The notes under the pieces were generated by a model. That model saw only the letters and a list, made by a program, of their open reading frames with translations. It did no database searches and was not told where the DNA came from. A stretch of 64,000 nucleotides of DNA, from NCBI GenBank assembly GCA_033807695.1, contig CM066305.1, positions 558,001-622,000 of the forward strand, read 5' to 3'. How positions within the stretch are numbered: position 1 is the stretch's first letter; every line of letters begins with the position of its first letter. The stretch comes from Daedaleopsis sinensis. Lineage: Eukaryota > Basidiomycota > Agaricomycetes > Polyporales > Polyporaceae. Shown piece by piece: positions 25,570-36,100 of this stretch. Both the position numbers and the translations under genes were made by a program.

Positions 25570-26245
25570 GCAGCTGAGGTAGAGAAACAAGTTGGAGATG
25601 TTGCTATGGATTTCGGCGAGTCCATTTCCGGCGACGTTGTCGGGCGCTTATTCCGCACTAGTGCGCACAATGCTTAGTACTATGCGGTCTGCAGTTCTTA
25701 AGCAATCCCCAGATCGACAACATATTCAGCAGGTACGTGCCATTTCATGATCATTCTCCGGAGTGAAATTCTTAGGAACCATGACTTTACACTTAATCTC
25801 ATAGAAGTCTTGTAGATATCAAGAGATCATGAGCCGTAACACAAATTCTGGCCCGGAGAAAATGCTCGTGCATGTCCAAAGTATCATATTCTGAGCAAGA
25901 TCTATGGGTTACAGACAAAACGCGGACCACAGGGATGTTGTACGGTCACTCGATGACCACCAAGCGCCAAAGTACAGTATCTAGGTAATCTTAGATCGGC
26001 GGAGGTGAATATCGTTGGACGGCATCCACGGCATGGTTACTGATATCTTTCGCAGGACATAGACGCGGGGCCGCGCGCTTATGGCTCTCCTGCAGGCGAT
26101 TGCCTGTCCCCACATCACTGCTTTCAGCTCTCCCTCGACGCTCCTTAGCGCTCGGGCTCCCAAACAAAAGCAAATATACTTGTACATGTTAGTAGGCTAC
26201 AGCCGCCAGCGCCGGTTTCCTCTCTGCTTCCAACCACGATACACG
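25570..26245. other. Intergenic region between the DDE-like gene and the CRN/RHS-like gene
   Basis: Lower-GC DNA of about 0.7 kb. No gene recognised. It must hold the 5' ends of two divergent genes. A TATA-like run is at about 26172-26177. Confidence 0.35.
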
Positions 26246-28759
26246 ATGGTGAAAAACGCCTACCTGTCTCTCCCTCATCCCGAAAATCCTCGTATCCTAC
26301 GTCTCGCTCCCTACGATGATGATCAGCAACTTGTCGAAGTTATCGAGGCAACATTGGCTAATTTTCGTGACGGCGCCGACATGCTGCCAAGCTCAACGCT
26401 TCAATGGAGAATCTACCTTGTAAGCGACACATCCTCGCCTATTGAGCTATCTAACAGTGCATTCCGTGGACTTCAGCCTTCTGGTGGCATCATTCACACA
26501 GTCATACCCCGCGAAACCACCAAAGCAGTCCGGGATTGGCTTGCTCAGCACCGCGACGAAGAGCCCGTAGAGGTCGACATCCTGATGAAAGCTGTGTTAC
26601 CATCGACGACAGTGCAGAATGATTTAGTCAATATCATCGTCACTAGTGAGTCGTTTGTGGTTACGCCTCACTCTCGGATTCCTTCATCTCCTCTGCAGCG
26701 ATCGAAGGTCTCGATACACTGGGGACACCCTTTGCACAGGCGAACAAAGGTATGTTCATCATTCCTCGTACGTTACTTCTTTGTCACTAGTTGTCCAGAG
26801 CGTAGGGCAATGCACGACTTCGGCGCTCTCAGTGGCAATGATGTCCTCGACTCCCAGTTCAAGGTGCGTGCGATGAGTTGTGCTCCCAAGGGACTACCTC
26901 ATCACAACTCAGATCCGCGCCAATGTACTATATGAAGCCGCGTGGGGTAAACATTGGCCCCGCGAGGAGAAGACACTTCTCAGGTGCGATGTGCTCAGTG
27001 TCACCAGCACAACCCCCACTGCGAGCAGCGACATCGATATGGGTCCAGACCCCCTCCCTGATATAATCACTGGCCCAACCACCGCTGCGAGCGATATGGA
27101 TGTAGATCCTCCCGCTAACCTTGATTCCACTGCGAGCGATATGGCCATGGGTGTAGATCCCCTCTTTGATCTTCATGACATCACCTACGTCTGCTTGAAG
27201 AACATTAAGATACTCGATGAAGCGCTCAACCCAACCATTCGTTTCCCGTCAGTGCTTGTCCGCCTTGCCGAGTACGAACCGTTCATCCAGAATCTCACCG
27301 AAACCGAGCGCGAAACCGAGCGCGAAACACCAGAGAAAAGAATTGGAGCGGTTGTGCTCGGCCATCCGGGAATCGGTTCGTGAGCAGTCATGAAGTTACC
27401 GATGTCTAAGCTGATGTGTTCCGGACTTCAGGGAAGAGCATGTTCCTCCTGTACCTTCTTCTCTATCGCCTCGAGCACAAACTTCCGACCGCCATTCAGT
27501 TCAATCCTACCTTTTACATCATCTTCGACAAGCATGGTGTCACAGTCAACCACGTCACTAAGTTAGACTTGCGACTACAGGCGTGCTGGGCACTGGCCGA
27601 CAGCAACGCCTATGTCATTCAGCCGTGCTCCCCCTTCTCATCCCTTGCTTGGTTCGTCATCCAAGCAACTTCGCTGAGGCCGGAAAGGTGGAAGGCATGG
27701 GCAGGCCAAAATACGGTGGCGAGCAAGGACTTGATGGATCTGCCGAGTATGATGGAGATCGCTGCAGTTGTGTATGTCACAGTTGCTCACGCGCCAGACG
27801 ACCACACTGACAACCTCCGCTGCAGGAAGGAGTCCGGGTACGAGCCTTCCAAGGCTTACTCCTATGTGCTGAAATGGGGTCCATCTCTCCGTACCGTGAT
27901 CAACATCTGTTACACGGCCAGAATTAAAAAAGCCACTAATCCTGAGGACACACATGACAGTAACGCAAGACGCGCCGCATTAGCTGTCTGCGCCGATCCC
28001 TCCCTTATCCTGACCATGCGCAATCTAGTCGATAGCGGCTCATCAGACGGTGCGAATTCCAACCTTCTTTTTGTGCGGCCTCGTCGCCAAACGGACGGCA
28101 CCTTGAACAGGTCGACGGCGCAGGTATTCATCCCAACCGACCACCTCAACCAGATCGTCGCAGAACACTCTCAAGCATTGTCCAATAACCAGCGCCTCAA
28201 GCTCTTTGAAGCGCTTGGTTCGCACTCGTACATGAGATCCTCGGCCGGTTGGCACTTCGAAATCGAGATGCACCATTCCCTGTGCGCCAAAATGATCCCT
28301 CTTACGTTCTTCAAAGAAGACGGTACAGAGATGCAGGTCGAGCCCACATCTCACCTCCTGCATGGCACTTTGTCGGCTCTACAGGACGTTACGACGTCAA
28401 ACGATTTCTACTGGGCTCCTTCCCAGTCGACTTTCCCCGGAGTGGACGGGCTGTTTGGCGACAGCAAAGGGAACCTCTTCGCCGTGCAGGCCACGGTCGC
28501 AACGAACCACACGAGCCCCTTGCAGGGGCTCGCGCAGCTATGGAAGCATCTCCGAGCGCCCGTTCGAAGGGGGCGGGAGTGGCATGTCGTTTTCTTCGCG
28601 CCCGACCGCGGCGCCGCTACTGATCTGATTTCGATGGAGAAGAATGGAGGGTTGGTGGGCGAGCAACTGGAGTATGGGGGAACTGTAGCGGGCGTATGGG
28701 GTTGTGTGCTTGGACAGCATGCACTGCGTTTTGTCCAGGGGTCGCAAGGCTACCGCTAG
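26246..28759 (+). CDS. CRN/RHS-like protein: P-loop NTPase plus nuclease-like C-terminus
   Basis: A multi-exon gene. Exon 1 (26246-about 26643) encodes an N-terminal domain of about 130 aa that I do not recognise. Short exons then give IEGLDTLGTPFAQANK and DFGALSGNDVLDSQF, then IRANVLYEAAWGKHWPREEK and an acidic low-complexity linker with DxD repeats. The Walker A loop GHPGIGKS is split by an intron (about 27374-27431), followed by MFLLYLLLYRLEHKLPTAIQ. A 54-nt, frame-neutral intron (about 27773-27826) joins to KESGYEPSKAYSYVLKWGPS, a motif typical of RHS-like P-loop proteins. The C-terminus has GVDGLFGDSKGN, then FAVQATVATNHTSPLQGL and WHVVFFAPD, resembling the restriction-endonuclease-like fold of Crinkler/RHS effectors (D...QxT in place of D...ExK). 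No disruption is seen. The role is unknown: host-protein-targeting effector, selfish element component, or intragenomic conflict gene are all open. Confidence 0.7.
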
Positions 28760-28839
28760 ATATGGCGAGATGTAATGGTGGAGGATCGTGATGATCCGGG
28801 CGAGTATATCTAGCGGAGGTGTGTGCTAGATTTTCGTGC

Positions 28840-29190
28840 GTCACGACGTACGTCGGCGCCGCGGCGGAGGTGCCGGCGGCAGAGGCGGGGCGGCCTTGGC
28901 AGAAGACGCGGAAGAAGGCGGCTTGCGCTGCGACGTCTGGCCTCCTCCCGCGGAGTTTCGCGATACATTTCTTGCGACCGAATTTTGGGCGGTGCCCGCC
29001 GTGCGTACGACGTCACTGAAGCCGCCACCCGAGAATGGGGCAGAGGTCTCGGGCACACGGAACGTTCCACCGACGGCGGTAACGCTGTAGGTCATCCGTA
29101 CAAACATAACCAGTGACAGATGATAATGCTCGTCGGTGACTGTAGAGGTAGCGATAGGGCGGAGGTCCATTCACAAAGGGCATGAGGGAG
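28840..29190 (-). pseudogene. Relic of an S53 (sedolisin) serine-carboxyl peptidase
   Basis: On minus, one frame encodes SVTAVGGTFRVPE and APFSGGGFSD (about 29100-29000). A second frame then continues with RGRRPDVAAQ, FRVFCQGRP and GTSAAAPT (about 28940-28855). In order these are the conserved C-terminal blocks of S53 peptidases, the last containing the catalytic Ser of the GTSA motif. The frame switch near 29000-28950 and the lack of the rest of the enzyme show it is dead. It ends exactly where duplication copy B begins (29191), so it was cut by or used in the rearrangement. Confidence 0.75.
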
Positions 29191-29683
29191 GGGTGCGCGT
29201 CGCGTGGAGCGGGGTGCCGCAGCTCACGAACGCGTGGAACATCTCCGCGTCCGAGGGCAGCCAGGGCCCCGACGTCGACTCAAACTTGGCGGTCTGTGCA
29301 TGCGTTGGCTCCGGAGGCACCGTCTGGGCCCGCCGCTCGGCAGTCTCGCGCGCAAGCCGCGCCTGCAGCGCGTCGCCAGGCTGCTTCCGGTGCTGCATCC
29401 ACACCCAGCCGAAGACGAGCCTGTAGTTCGAGACGACAAAGTCCGGGAGACGGGACATCGCGCACGCGCTGCCGCCTTCCACGTGCACATCCGTGCCGCT
29501 CTCGCCCTTCGCGCGCCCACCGCTGCACCTCCTCGACCTCGCACGCGCTGAGCATCCCGGCAGGCAGGTCGCCCTCCCTCGTGCGCTCCCCGACGCACAC
29601 GAGGCGGCACCCTGCCCACGGCGCGTGGAGCGCGCACGCCGCACGCAGGATGTGCGGCCGCGCGAGTGCGAGGAGGGCCGCCA
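29191..29683 (-). pseudogene. Remnant of a conserved agaricomycete protein (part of chimera B)
   Basis: Near-identical to 14644-15136. It carries the same frame change and the same motifs (WAGCRLVCVGERTREGDLP and YRLVFGWVWM), but is cut after ...FVSCGTPLHATRT at 29191, so its C-terminal third, kept in copy A, is missing here. Confidence 0.7.
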
Positions 29684-30130
29684 AACTGAATAGCCGTTGG
29701 AAGTCTGCGCTCGAGGCGATGGAGGAGAAGGTACAGGAGGAAGATGGTCTTGCCTGCAGTCTGGTTAGCATTGGTTCAAGCATCGGGGATAACGACTGCC
29801 AGTGCCTACGAACCAATTCCTGGCTGGCCGAGCACAACAGCTGCCCATCTCTGGCCCGTTGGTATTCGACTCTCGATGGCGGCAAGGCAGTCGATGAACG
29901 ACTGGTATTCGGCTGGTGAGACAATAACTGGCGGAAAAGTTATAGGTGGCTTGAACGCCTCCTCGAGCTTGCCAATGTCCTTGATGCATATGTAGGTGAT
30001 ATCACCACTGGCACAAGAACAATCGACATCCGCGCCGCACTCAGTCACGGTGTCGGTTGCGCCGGTGTGGACCTCATCACTGTCATGTGGAGAATCGGTA
30101 TCCATGGCGCGAGTCGCAGCGTCGTTTGTA
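29191..30130. repeat. Segmental duplication, copy B
   Basis: Counterpart of 14644-15583 at offset 14547, same orientation, no indels. On the left it abuts the S53 relic. On the right it continues into further CRN/RHS-like sequence that copy A lacks. Confidence 0.9.
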
Positions 30131-30228
30131 CAGGTGGTACTGAGGACCTCGCTCTTGTGTAGCGTCTTTTCCTCGCGGGGCCATTGCTTACCCCACGCGG
30201 ATGCATAGAGGATGTACAGTGCGAGGAC
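29684..30228 (-). pseudogene. Truncated CRN/RHS-like P-loop gene fragment (chimera B)
   Basis: Encodes on minus ILYASAWGKQWPREEKTL (matching the block at about 26925-26980 of the complete gene), the acidic linker, DITYICIKDIG, VLGQPGIG and, after the P-loop intron, KTIFLLYLLLHRLERRLPT, then switches to the unrelated remnant near 29684. It begins at a splice acceptor (exon end at 30228), keeping one more block than copy A. No earlier exons or start are seen upstream to about 30600. Confidence 0.75.
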
Positions 30229-30846
30229 CTGATCCATCGTGAGATACGGCCGTGAGAGTACAGCACATTGCACGAACCGTATCCTGGTCAGCGGCCATGG
30301 TTGGGCGCTGAGCACAGATTGCAACTTGATAAGCAAGAGGAGGCCGGAGCGAATGTGAGGGAGATGGTCGAAGGAGCAAGTGAGCGAGCGGCGAGAACTG
30401 AGGTAATAGTATACATAGAAGAATAGTAGACTCGGAGTTCCCCGCGCCACCGTGTCTCTGGTAGTATACTTACGACGTTCTCGTCTTCCTCCTCCTCCTT
30501 GCCGTAGATTGTCGAAGGAAAACTAAGGCCAAAGCTGAGGAGGAGCCATATCCCGGCAGCAGATCCAGAGAGATGTGATGAGAGCGACAAGATATCCATT
30601 GGGTCTGGGACGGAAGCCGGATAACTCGAATAAACATGAGCCCTCCATCCTGTGGCATTCTACACCACTCAGATACTAACAAGTAGGTATACGTGCGTCG
30701 TGCGCGGGGTGATAGATCCAATCCGAACAAAACAGAACATAGCGATGCGTACAGTAAGTAGAACGCACGGCAGCGAACCGCGCAACCGACGGGCGCGCGC
30801 GGACAACGACTCGGACAACCCGCGCGCGCCATTCAATATCCAACAC
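30229..30846. other. Spacer between the island and CDC4-like gene
   Basis: No gene recognised. Open frames here on both strands lack family-like sequence. The 3' flank of the F-box/WD40 gene lies at the right. Confidence 0.4.
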
Positions 30847-33178
30847 TCAACACTCCGGCTTGAAGCTCCAGATCTCGACGACCATCTTGCCCGCCTTCCT
30901 GCAGAGGATCGCACACGTCTCGCGCGTGTACGCGACCTTCCACACGCTCTCGCTCGGCTCGCACAAGTCCCGCACGAACCGGCACAGCGGCTCGGCCCCG
31001 CCCCCATCCCCGCCCCCGCCCCCATCCCCGTCCCCTTCCCTGTCCCTGTCCCTGTCCCCGACCCCGTCCCTATCCCCGTGCGCACCCGCGTCGTCGCCGT
31101 CTCCGTCCGCGCGGACGGGCTCGAACTCGTACAGGCGCACGCGGCCGTCGTTCCCGCTCGTGACGAGGAAGCGGCCGTCGCGCTGGAGGCCGGACACGGA
31201 CGAGTCGTGCGCGGCGAGGCGCTGGACGACCGCGCACGCGGCGCCGCGGAGCGCGAACGTGATCACGCGCCCGTCGGAGCCGCCGGTGACGAGCATCGTA
31301 GGCGTGAGCTGCAGCTGGCAGACGAGCGCGGTGTGGCCCTGGAGGAGCGCGAGGCACGCGCTGCGGGCGGGGTGTGAGCGTGAGCACGTACAGGCAGACG
31401 GACGGAAAGAGAGAGGACGAGGACAGGGGACGAGGAGACGAGGGGACGAGGGGACGAGGGGACGAGGGGAGGAGGGAGGAGAGAGAGGAGAGGAGGCTCA
31501 CCCGGTCGCGGCGTCCCACACGCGGACGTTCGTGTCGAGCCCGCCGCTGGCGATGCGCACGCCGTCGAACGCGACGGTGTAGATCTGGTGGAGGTGGCCG
31601 CGGAGGACGTGCAGGCACGCGCCCGTGTCGACGTCCCACACGCGGCACGTGCAGTCGTAGCTCCCGCTCACGACGCGGTTCCCGCACGCGTCCAGGCAGC
31701 GCACGCTCTGCGTGTGGCCCTCGAGCACGCGCAGCAGCCGCCCGCGCTGGATGTCCCACACGCGCACCGTGCGGTCGCGCGAGCCCGACACCGCGACCGG
31801 GCGCCCGTGCAGCACCTTCAGGCAGCGGATCGTCGACGTGTGCCCGCGCAGGGTGTATATGCAGTATCTGCGGAGAGCGAGAGAGATAGAGCTTGGTGAG
31901 TGCAGTGCCCAAACGGAGCCTGACAGCGCGCGGACGGGGGAGCGTACCCTGACTTCACGTCCCACACGCGCAGCTCCTTGTCGCACCCGCCGCTGACCAC
32001 GAGCGCGTTCGGCTGGCCCCAGCCGTCCGACGCGCCCCCGGGGTAGCTCGCCTTCCCATACGGGGGGCACTCCGCGCCCTTGCCGTCCGCGAACGGGTCC
32101 GGGGCTCGCCCGCCCGCCGGGTCCCCCGCGGGCTGCTCCAGCCCGAGTGCGTAGCGCAGCAGCGGGGCGACGGCGCCGTCCTGGGGCGCGCCCGCGACGA
32201 GCGGGTCGCCGGGGGGTGCGCCCGCGCCCGCGCCGGCCTGGCCGCCCTCGGAGACGAGCGCGACGGCCCACACGCCGAGGTCGTGGCCGACGAGCGTGCG
32301 GCTCAGGACGCCCGTCTTCGCGCTGAAGATGTGGATGCGGCTGTTGGCGAGCCCGATGACGACCCACGCCGCGTCGATCGCGATCGAGGTGGGCATCGCC
32401 GCGGGCTGGGCGGCGTGCGCGCCGGCGCCGTCCTGCGTGCTCGGGGGGTGCAGCGGGGCGCGGTGTATTCGCAGCAGGCGGCCCCTGGAGAGCCAGTTGG
32501 ACGCTGATCGCTCGATTAGGACATCGGGTACGTATAGAGAAGGAAGAGGGGGGACGCACTGCGGATGTACTCGTAGATGAAGAACTTGCGGTACGGGAAG
32601 CTGTCAGGCCCCGCGTGCGAGCGCTCGCGGCCCACGGCCGGGGAGAGTGAATGGAGAAGTGCGCTCCGCACCGACTCGTATTCCGCGGTGTGCGATGTGA
32701 CGTCGGCTGGGCTTCCTTCGCCCTCGTCTGGCACATGCTCCCGGCGGTAGCTCGCCACGGCGTCGACGTCGCGCGAGAAGCCGTGACGCACGCACATGGT
32801 CTTCCACAAGCAGTCGTCCTTGAGGAGCCGGTTCCAGTACCGGCTCACACGCGCCGCGCGGGCGAGCGTGCGCGGGTCGTCGATGAAGCTCAGGATGTGG
32901 AGGGAGACCTCCGTGGGCAGTGCGCGCAGGAAGTCCCGCTTGAGGAGGGGCGCGATCGTCGTGGACAGGAAGAGGAGCTCGGAGGAGGTGCATTCTTGGA
33001 TGAGTGCCTGGAGGTGGCGCCGTCGCGCGGACGGCGAGAGGGCGGCGAATATGGAGAGGTGGCTGAAGGCGGTGTGGTCCGGGTGGAAGGACGGCTGGCC
33101 TGGGGGAGGGGAGGGGGCGGGGGTCGGGGGAGGGATGATGGGCATGTACAGAGTGGGGGCGTCCTGCGAGGCGGCCAT
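30847..33178 (-). CDS. CDC4: F-box/WD40 protein, Cdc4/FBXW7-like SCF substrate receptor
   Basis: Substrate-recognition subunit of an SCF ubiquitin ligase, which binds phosphorylated degrons and directs nuclear proteins such as cell-cycle regulators to degradation. Four exons (32560-33178, 31948-32503, 31502-31867, 30847-31360) give 684 aa with all joins in frame. The N-terminus is Pro-rich. The F-box is at about residues 90-140 (LLKRDFLRALPTEVSLHIL then ARVSRYWNRLL). WD40 blades follow: GHDLGVWAVALV, GGCDKELRVWDV, GHTSTIRCLKV, SGSRDRTVRVWD, SGSYDCTCRVWDV, GHLHQIYTVAFDGVRIASGG and TGGSDG. This motif order is that of Cdc4. Oddities are a Gly/Asp-rich insert in blade 2 (about 32100-32260) and a repeat-encoded GDG/DRD insert in the last blade (about 30985-31110). 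Start 33178 (MAASQD) is preferred; an in-frame Met at 33409 would add an unlike, low-complexity leader. Confidence 0.88.
30990..31085. repeat. GC-rich minisatellite inside the CDC4-like coding region
   Basis: Short units of the type gtccctgtcccc / cccccatccccg are repeated and translate on minus to Gly/Asp/Arg-rich residues within the last WD40 blade region. The array is in frame and so tolerated. Confidence 0.7.
31415..31490. repeat. Tandem ggggacga repeat within intron 3 of the CDC4-like gene
   Basis: About six to eight copies of an 8-bp ggggacga-type unit lie within the intron 31361-31501, making it about 140 bp, more than twice the usual intron length here. Confidence 0.75.
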
Positions 33179-36100
33179 GGCCGGCGACTGGGGGTATATG
33201 CGCGAGAGGGAGCGATGCTGCGGGGTCGCACAAGGAATGGTACACGTTATATGCGGCGGTGGGTGCTGCACGGGTGGTGATGGGCAGTCGTGCGTCCGGC
33301 TTCGTGGAAGTGGATGTAAAGGGGCCGTGATAGAGTGTTCAATGTTCGCTGCTCGGCTGGGAATGGGTTGAATGCGTGTGCGCTGCTGGGCAGGCTGATC
33401 ATCCGACATACCTTCACGCGCGGTGCGTCCTCTGCGAACAGCCAGCAGGCGGGGTCAGAGAGAATGGGAGAACTGAGCAGCACCGGCTCGCACCAATCGT
33501 CCAAACGCCCTGCGGCAGATGTCATTCGACTGCCACGGTTCTGACCTCCCTGATATCGCCTCTCCAAGTCGCACACGTATGTTCCAAGGCGGACAGGGCG
33601 AGTGCGAGGGTCGCTGGTGGACGAGGGGGAGAGTGCAGGACTCGGTTGTCGAGACAATAGGCTATATGAATCTATGCGGCCCCGCCCAATATTGGCTAGA
33701 TCTGAATCTGGATTGACGGTAAGCGAGAAAGTCTAACGACGCCCACACGCGACGACAGAGAGTCTGTCGTCAAGCTGGGGTAGCCGTGTAACGTGTTTCG
33801 AGAGTACGGGGATGCTGGTGTGAGCAACGAGCCCGTCGTCGACGTCGGTGCGGTGGGCTGGAGCCTGCTGGAGTGTGGAGGTGGTGCAACAGAAGCAAGG
33901 GACGCGGCTGGGGGAAATGGCATCGTTGCCGCTCGGGTTCGAACGCGTGCACTGGCGGGCCGTGGGCCGAAATGCGGTCGTCAGTCACGGTGCGTGCGTG
34001 CGTGCGCCATGACTCGCATCCTTTGTCCGCCGCCATGACAGACCACCTCGAGGGGCAGCGAAGACATGCTGGTGGGTGCGTCCGACACGACGCATGGAAG
34101 AGCACCACGCAACATGAATGGTTCTCCATCTCGGCGACAAGTCTCAGAACCGCCGCGTGTTAGTGTACAAGTAAGTACTCGCTGCAGCATCGAGCCTACT
34201 GGCTACGGCTATATGGCCTCCACCTATGAATGCCAGGACTGCACAGAACTGGGATGAATCGCGGATAAACACGCAGCGGACCCCCTTCATACACATGCGC
34301 AGCTCGACCACTCGCGGCCGTGAACGATCGTCTCGGTAGCATCACCACGCTGCCTTCGCACCCCCCGCTCCTGCGCCCCGGAGGCGACGGACAAGGAAAT
34401 CCAGGCGGGGCAGGCATCTCCCTTCCCCCAAGCGACCGCGCCTGGCAGTACGCTTCTCTCGATTCTCCTCGGGGTTTCGGCCTCGTGCATATGCATACGC
34501 AGGACAATCCCGTCGGACACCCAGCACGCCCGCGCACATCAGGAACCTTCCTCGCCCGATCGCGATGGACCTCCTGGGCCTGCCGGCAACCTCACGGATC
34601 CTTGGGTCGTTCCCAGCCAGGCCTGCAGGGATCGCATTCCGACGTTCGACGTTAACGTTAACGTCGTCGACTCAGGCCCACTGCTCCGGCTGGGCTGATC
34701 GGTCGCCCGTGGGCCGTTGGTCGAGTCGGGTCCGTGCGAGATCGGACTCGAACGTATGTCGCGTCTCTCCCTTCAACGGAACCCGCAGTGCTCATCCATG
34801 TCGGATTTCCGTACATAAGGACGAGAATGCACAATGAGAAACACTCGCCGCTCAATATTCAGCTCAATTGATGAGGGGTGCAGAAACCCCGATGCACGCC
34901 GTGGTAGGGTACACAAACAGGACTCCCGGTATGTATTCACAAGTCCTTGAATTCGGCCTTGACTTCCATTGACCCCAGACCACCCACCAGCAGCACTCTC
35001 TCTCCCATACCCAGCAGTACGGCCAAGGAGCCTTTGCACTGCCCGAAAGCCTCCGACGGTCGACCTGCGCCCCCAGTGCCAGTGACGTCGTCCGCGGCCG
35101 CACGCGCTGCCTCTAGGCTCCGATCCGCGCACGCCTTGAAGTTCTTTCTCCAGGCTTCCTGCGCACTCAAAGGACACCGAGGCCGTTATGCCCGGAGTCG
35201 AGCCGACTCGTGCGGACGGCGGACAATCGCAGTTGGTCCCCGCTGGCTCGAGCCCCCTCCCCTCCTCCGCCTCGCCTCCTCTCCCCACGCCCACACAGAC
35301 ACACGCACACGCACACGCACTTAGCGATCGTCCTCAGGCTCCGAGCGGCGAGCATGCGCCGTAGCCCGTGGCGCGTGGCGGACGTGCGAGCGAGCCCGTT
35401 GCCCGATGCGCCGCTGCTGGAGCTGAGGCTGAAAATCTCGCGTTTCGGGTGGCGGGCCGTGGGTCTGCGCGCGCGGCGGGGAAGGGCATGTCGGAGTCCG
35501 CACTTGCGTGCGGGGAGGACACGCGCTGACGCTGACGCTGCTAACGCGTGCGCAGCTGCAGGAGCAGCAGCAGCAGTACTCGGACTTGACATGCTTCATT
35601 GCTTGACGAGTGGGCGAGCGCGTCCGAATCTGAACCTGAATGGCCATGGGGCGTGTGCGTGCGTAGCGCGTTCGTCTCTATCGCCAGCGTTCTGCAGGAT
35701 CCGCTCACTGTGCAGTGCGCAGGTAGATATCCGCGCGGGGCCCCGGGGCAAGCCGCCAGCCATAGGCGTCGCGATAAGTCCAAGGCCATGGTCCGAGTCG
35801 GTGACAGTCCGCTCGGCCGCTCTCACGGTGTGGTGGCACCCAGTGAGAACGCGGACCAGCACATCTACTCGAACGCGGCTGGAACAATGCAGCCTCGGAC
35901 TTGGCCGCAACGTCGACGACTGTCACTGGTGTCAGACTAGTCGAGCTGGGTTGCCGTCCTCCCCCCCTCCCTCGTCCTGAGGCCTGCAGGCCTGAACGTT
36001 GGACGCCGAGAAGAGCATGCATCGTGTCTGGCATGTACGGGCAGCCGCCAAGGACGCGCGGGCGGACAGCGCACCCTTGAACGTGGGCGCACTTCTCCTG

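Noticed and set aside
31498..32736. Long minus-strand open frame in the CDC4-like region (412 aa)
   Set aside because: It switches between real and shadow frames of the F-box/WD40 gene. The spliced model explains all WD40 blades without it.
33928..33950. tRNA-like B box (ggttcgaacg)
   Set aside because: No matching A box, cloverleaf stems or acceptor pairing around it. A similar match at about 4230 lies within an intron region of the ACAD gene.
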